Below are positions 23,300 through 25,201 of a stretch of 25,201 bases of DNA, one piece after another. The position numbers were made by a program, and so were the translations under genes. The notes under the pieces are model-generated. The model had not been told where the DNA came from. It did no database searches and saw only the letters and a program-made list of their open reading frames with translations. Position 1 is the first letter of the stretch, and each line of letters opens with the position of its first letter. Source of the DNA: CBDBDZ01 sp965204215 (lineage in GTDB: Bacteria; Pseudomonadota; Gammaproteobacteria; Pseudomonadales; GM7GCV1); NCBI GenBank assembly GCA_965204215.1, contig CBDBDZ010000002.1, forward strand, positions 1 through 25,201, written 5' to 3'.

Positions 23300-23782
23300 A
23301 TGAAACAGCTATATTTTTGTATCTTATTAATTAGTGTTGTTTTTACATCATCTTGTTCTACATCTCAGGTTGCTAATAGCAGTATAGATGAAGTTCGTCA
23401 GCTTAATTATTTAGACAGCAAATTTAAGCGACTGCCGATTAGTGAGCCAATTGAAGAATGGGACATTGATGAAAAAGTAAAAAGCCAAATTACTGTTGCC
23501 TTAAATAAAAGGATCGATATTGAGGCTTCGTCAGGAATTCGCTACAGAGTACAGACAATTGCATACCTAGATAGCGGTGTTCGTTATATTTGGTTTAATG
23601 GTTTTTGCTCGTCCTTTTATCAGGAAGTAGATGAATATTGGAAGGAAATCTATGTAGGGATCATAGATTCAGGTCATTGCTCATTTGAAGATATATATCT
23701 ATTAGAAAGTGATCAAGTGGTAGAGTTTACTTGGGGGGTAAGTATGTTACCTCTGATCCGATTAGGTTGGATGGGGGGATGA
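23300..23782 (+). CDS. Lipoprotein immunity-type protein inserted in the Rhs core
   Basis: The ATG at 23300 is the ATG of the core string gATGAAACAG, so core DNA provides the start. MKQLYFCILLISVVFTSSCS is a lipoprotein signal with Cys19. The mature part (EEWDIDEKV, YRVQTIAYLDSGVRYIWFNG, FCSSFYQEVDEYWKEIYVGI) matches the TM-anchored proteins at 3129 and 6838 in FNxFCxxFYxExxxYWKxxxVGI and the final Cys. Its own stop is lost, and it runs into core DNA (SMLPLIRLGWMGG). An ORF start at 23225 is core sequence in another frame and not meaningful. Confidence 0.65.
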   Translation: MKQLYFCILLISVVFTSSCSTSQVANSSIDEVRQLNYLDSKFKRLPISEPIEEWDIDEKVKSQITVALNKRIDIEASSGIRYRVQTIAYLDSGVRYIWFNGFCSSFYQEVDEYWKEIYVGIIDSGHCSFEDIYLLESDQVVEFTWGVSMLPLIRLGWMGG

Positions 23783-24105
23783 ATACTTACGGGTATGTTG
23801 GAGGGAACCCATTAGTCAATTACGATGTAAAAGGCTTGGCAGTACAGGGTTATGCTTTTGCTACCGCGATGGCAGCAGCGAGAGCAGCAAAAAAAGCAAT
23901 TGAAAAAGCAGCAAAGTGGTGTGTTAGTTGGAGGTGTAAAATTGAAGTGCATAGTGCACACCATTATTTTCCAGAATTAGGGAGAAAAGAATGTCACATC
24001 CAACTTACATGCTGGAGGAAAGGCGCGAAAGGATCTACTAAGATCAAGAGGTGGCCTTATTCTTGTAATCGTAGAAAACCGCCAGGTTTATCAGATAAGA
24101 GATAA
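23731..24105 (+). CDS. Orphan Rhs tip with Cys-rich basic CT
   Basis: The core resumes as GKYVTSDPIRLDGGMNTYGY, VGGNPLVNYDVKGL (about residue 36), but its 5' part is replaced by the lipoprotein gene; TTG 23731 lies in that gene. The CT has an Ala/Lys helix (FATAMAAARAAKKAIEKAAK) and a cysteine-rich basic end (WCVSWRCKIEVHSAHHYFPE, RKECHIQLTCWRKGAKGSTK, RWPYSCNRRKPPG). No family is certain. The stop overlaps the next ATG by one base (TAATG). Confidence 0.6.
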   Translation: MGGKYVTSDPIRLDGGMNTYGYVGGNPLVNYDVKGLAVQGYAFATAMAAARAAKKAIEKAAKWCVSWRCKIEVHSAHHYFPELGRKECHIQLTCWRKGAKGSTKIKRWPYSCNRRKPPGLSDKR

Positions 24106-24554
24106 TGAAACAGGAAACTACAGACATTTTAATTAAAGATGAGAGTGAGTTTGATCTCTTGTTAGATCGAACTCATGACCGATTATTTGTTTTATCTAAT
24201 ATGAAAATGTCAGGCGGTGTATTAGAGATACCTCTGAGTATACTAGGCCAGAGGAATGATGTAGTTGCAAAAAAGTTGTTTAAAAAAGTATGGGAAAACG
24301 ATGTTTATCGTGCTGTTTTATTAATAAACAATGTCACGAATTACATTGTCAATGATAGGGCGCAAACTGATCAATGTGATATTTCACAGTTGAGCTACAA
24401 AGATAATAAACTAGTTATAGAATCATGCTTACCAGTTACGATTGAGATTGAAGTGACAGCTTTAGAATTGGTTCTTGAAATCGATTCTGTACCTTCAGAT
24501 ACTGAGCAGACTTCAAGTTTTTCATTATTTAAGGAATCAAAGGGGGCGGAGTAA
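24105..24554 (+). CDS. Putative cytosolic immunity protein (149 aa)
   Basis: The ATG shares one base with the toxin stop. This soluble, acidic protein (MKQETTDILIKDESEFDLLL, ILINNVTNYIV-like hydrophobic core, VTIEIEVTALELVLEIDSVP) has no signal peptide. Acidic character complements the basic CT. The gene starts ATGAAACAGGA, the same 11 bases as in the core at QDDETG. A G-rich junction motif (agggggcgga) lies at its end. Confidence 0.6.
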   Translation: MKQETTDILIKDESEFDLLLDRTHDRLFVLSNMKMSGGVLEIPLSILGQRNDVVAKKLFKKVWENDVYRAVLLINNVTNYIVNDRAQTDQCDISQLSYKDNKLVIESCLPVTIEIEVTALELVLEIDSVPSDTEQTSSFSLFKESKGAE

Positions 24555-24558
24555 TTGA

Positions 24559-24813
24559 TTAACCCTGCACAAAAGCCCGTTTAGCATTGTGTTTAAGAAT
24601 CAAGCTCTCAAGCAGTGCTTTGGCGATTTTACGATCTTCATCATCAAACTGGCTGAGCGCCTCGAACTGGACTTTAAACTCATCACTGGGGCTACGCTCA
24701 TCTTTATCAAAAACGAGCTTAACCGTTCTGGAAAATCCATACATAACCATCGTTTGTTGTACCAGTGCATCACTATAACCCTCTGTTCGGATGTGCTTGC
24801 TTATATATAGCAT
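24559..24813 (-). pseudogene. C-terminal part of a second type of HTH repressor
   Basis: The 84-residue product ends LVFDKDERSPSDEFKVQFEA, LSQFDDEDRKIAKALLESLI, LKHNAKR, the usual tail of an Xre-type repressor group (VFDxDERxP...FDxEDxxxAKALLxSLILKH). The HTH itself is absent; the front (MLYISKHIRTEGYSDALVQQ) is unrelated. It is the third regulator placed between an immunity gene and a CHC2-primase gene, and is of a different subgroup from 14890 and 16538. Confidence 0.6.
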
Positions 24814-24869
24814 ATATGATTACAATAAAAGTAAATATGCTACTTGACAGAATTTAGAGGAAGCCTGAA
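24808..24869. promoter_or_regulatory. Operator-like inverted repeat before the primase-like gene
   Basis: TAGCATAT (24808-24815) and ATATGCTA (24835-24842) form a perfect 8-base inverted repeat with a 19-base spacer. It is followed by TTGACA (24844-24849), an AGAGGA ribosome site and the ATG at 24870. The repeat overlaps the start of the regulator frame and differs from the operators of the sister modules. Confidence 0.5.
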
Positions 24870-25201
24870 ATGGCACGATACTCAGACAATGAACTTAGTG
24901 ACCTAAAAAATAATGTGTCATTACTGCGCTTAGCCGAAGCCCAAGGGCATGAACTGAAGAAAGAGGGCAACGATTACGTGATGCGCTGCCCATTCCACGA
25001 AGAAGAAACGGCCTCAATGAAAATCACCCCGAGTAATAATCGGTTATGGTGAAGGTGGTTCAGTCATTGACTGGGTTATGAAAACGCAAGGCGTGAGCTT
25101 TAGACACGCCGTTGAATTACTACGAGAAGATTCCTCTTTAGTGGCTAACTCATCAAATGCCAAAACTACCACAGTACGCAAACTGGCTTCACCGCTCTCA
25201 G
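24870..25201 (+). pseudogene. CHC2 zinc-finger primase-like gene, broken, runs off the window
   Basis: MARYSDNELSDLKNNVSLLR, LAEAQGHELKKEGNDYVMRC, PFHEEETASMKITPSNN is the N-terminus of a DnaG-type CHC2 zinc-finger protein. The first half of the zinc site (CPFH) is kept. After SNN the frame stops at 25050-25052, and the next frame continues as GEGGSVIDWVMKTQGVSFRH, AVELLREDSSLVANSSNAKT. The missing part should hold the second zinc pair (CxxC, expected CFGCGEGG). A deletion with frameshift has thus removed half the zinc finger. Related stubs are at 15410 and 17057. Confidence 0.75.

Noticed and set aside
1..25201. CRISPR array or tandem-repeat array
   Set aside because: The repeats are dispersed gene-sized core copies and short junction motifs; no regularly spaced short repeats with unique spacers were seen.

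Overview
The window is a degenerate, highly recombined array of orphan Rhs (YD-repeat) tips from what looks like a gammaproteobacterium. That placement is an inference from the style of the Rhs core, the HTH regulators and the CHC2 primase-like genes; no genus can be named from sequence alone. No full-length rhs gene, PAAR/VgrG gene, tRNA, rRNA, CRISPR array or intact transposase was seen. About twelve copies of the 3' part of one rhs core (ending GRYVTxDPIGL...YVxxNPxxxxDxxGL) are joined to different C-terminal (CT) toxin domains, and most are followed directly by a small immunity-type gene. The core is comparatively GC-rich and the CT/immunity parts are AT-rich.

Layout: 1-1206, core + L,D-transpeptidase-like toxin + 4-TM immunity. 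1241-2876, Rhs N-half remnant, core + uncharacterised CT + immunity. 2956-4130, toxin tail, TM-anchored immunity, caspase-like (clan CD-like) toxin fragment, core fragment. 4131-5256, core + basic/hydrophobic CT + JAMM metalloprotease. 5338-6771, long core + NlpC/P60-CHAP-like amidase + secreted/anchored immunity. 6808-7903, duplicate of 3099-4092. 7904-8949, core + phospholipase A2-like toxin + membrane immunity. 9054-9878, decayed genes. 10014-12304, two copies of a junction module (small minus-strand gene + regulator stub + core fragment) flanking a core/basic CT cassette with a nonsense codon. 12305-13444, duplicate of the CT/JAMM cassette. 13526-14856, long core joined through an A9 tract to a cysteine-rich toxin, plus membrane immunity. 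14890-17154, two repressor <-> CHC2-primase-stub modules around a further toxin/immunity pair. 17309-18055, decayed toxin + 2-TM immunity. 18377-20463, an immunity-like fragment, a TM-anchored pentapeptide-repeat gene, a small helical protein and an intact AAA/ABC-type ATPase. 20834-22519, further tips and pairs, several only as tails. 22540-24554, the longest core copy, interrupted by a lipoprotein immunity gene, then a CT and its immunity gene. 24559-25201, a third repressor stub and a broken CHC2 primase-like gene.

How the parts fit: most recognisable toxins should act in the cell envelope (peptidoglycan transpeptidase/amidase folds, phospholipase, papain-like domains), and most immunity candidates are membrane proteins or lipoproteins. 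The array therefore looks like a store of envelope-targeting effector tips with their protection genes. Conserved core DNA lets a tip be swapped onto a functional rhs gene elsewhere; this is the known orphan Rhs-CT principle. Core-level frameshifts shared by several copies show that dead copies were themselves duplicated. Less expected are the Xre-type repressor/primase module that recurs with different repressors and different operator-like repeats between cassettes, the A9 tract at a core/toxin junction, and an immunity gene sitting inside the core.
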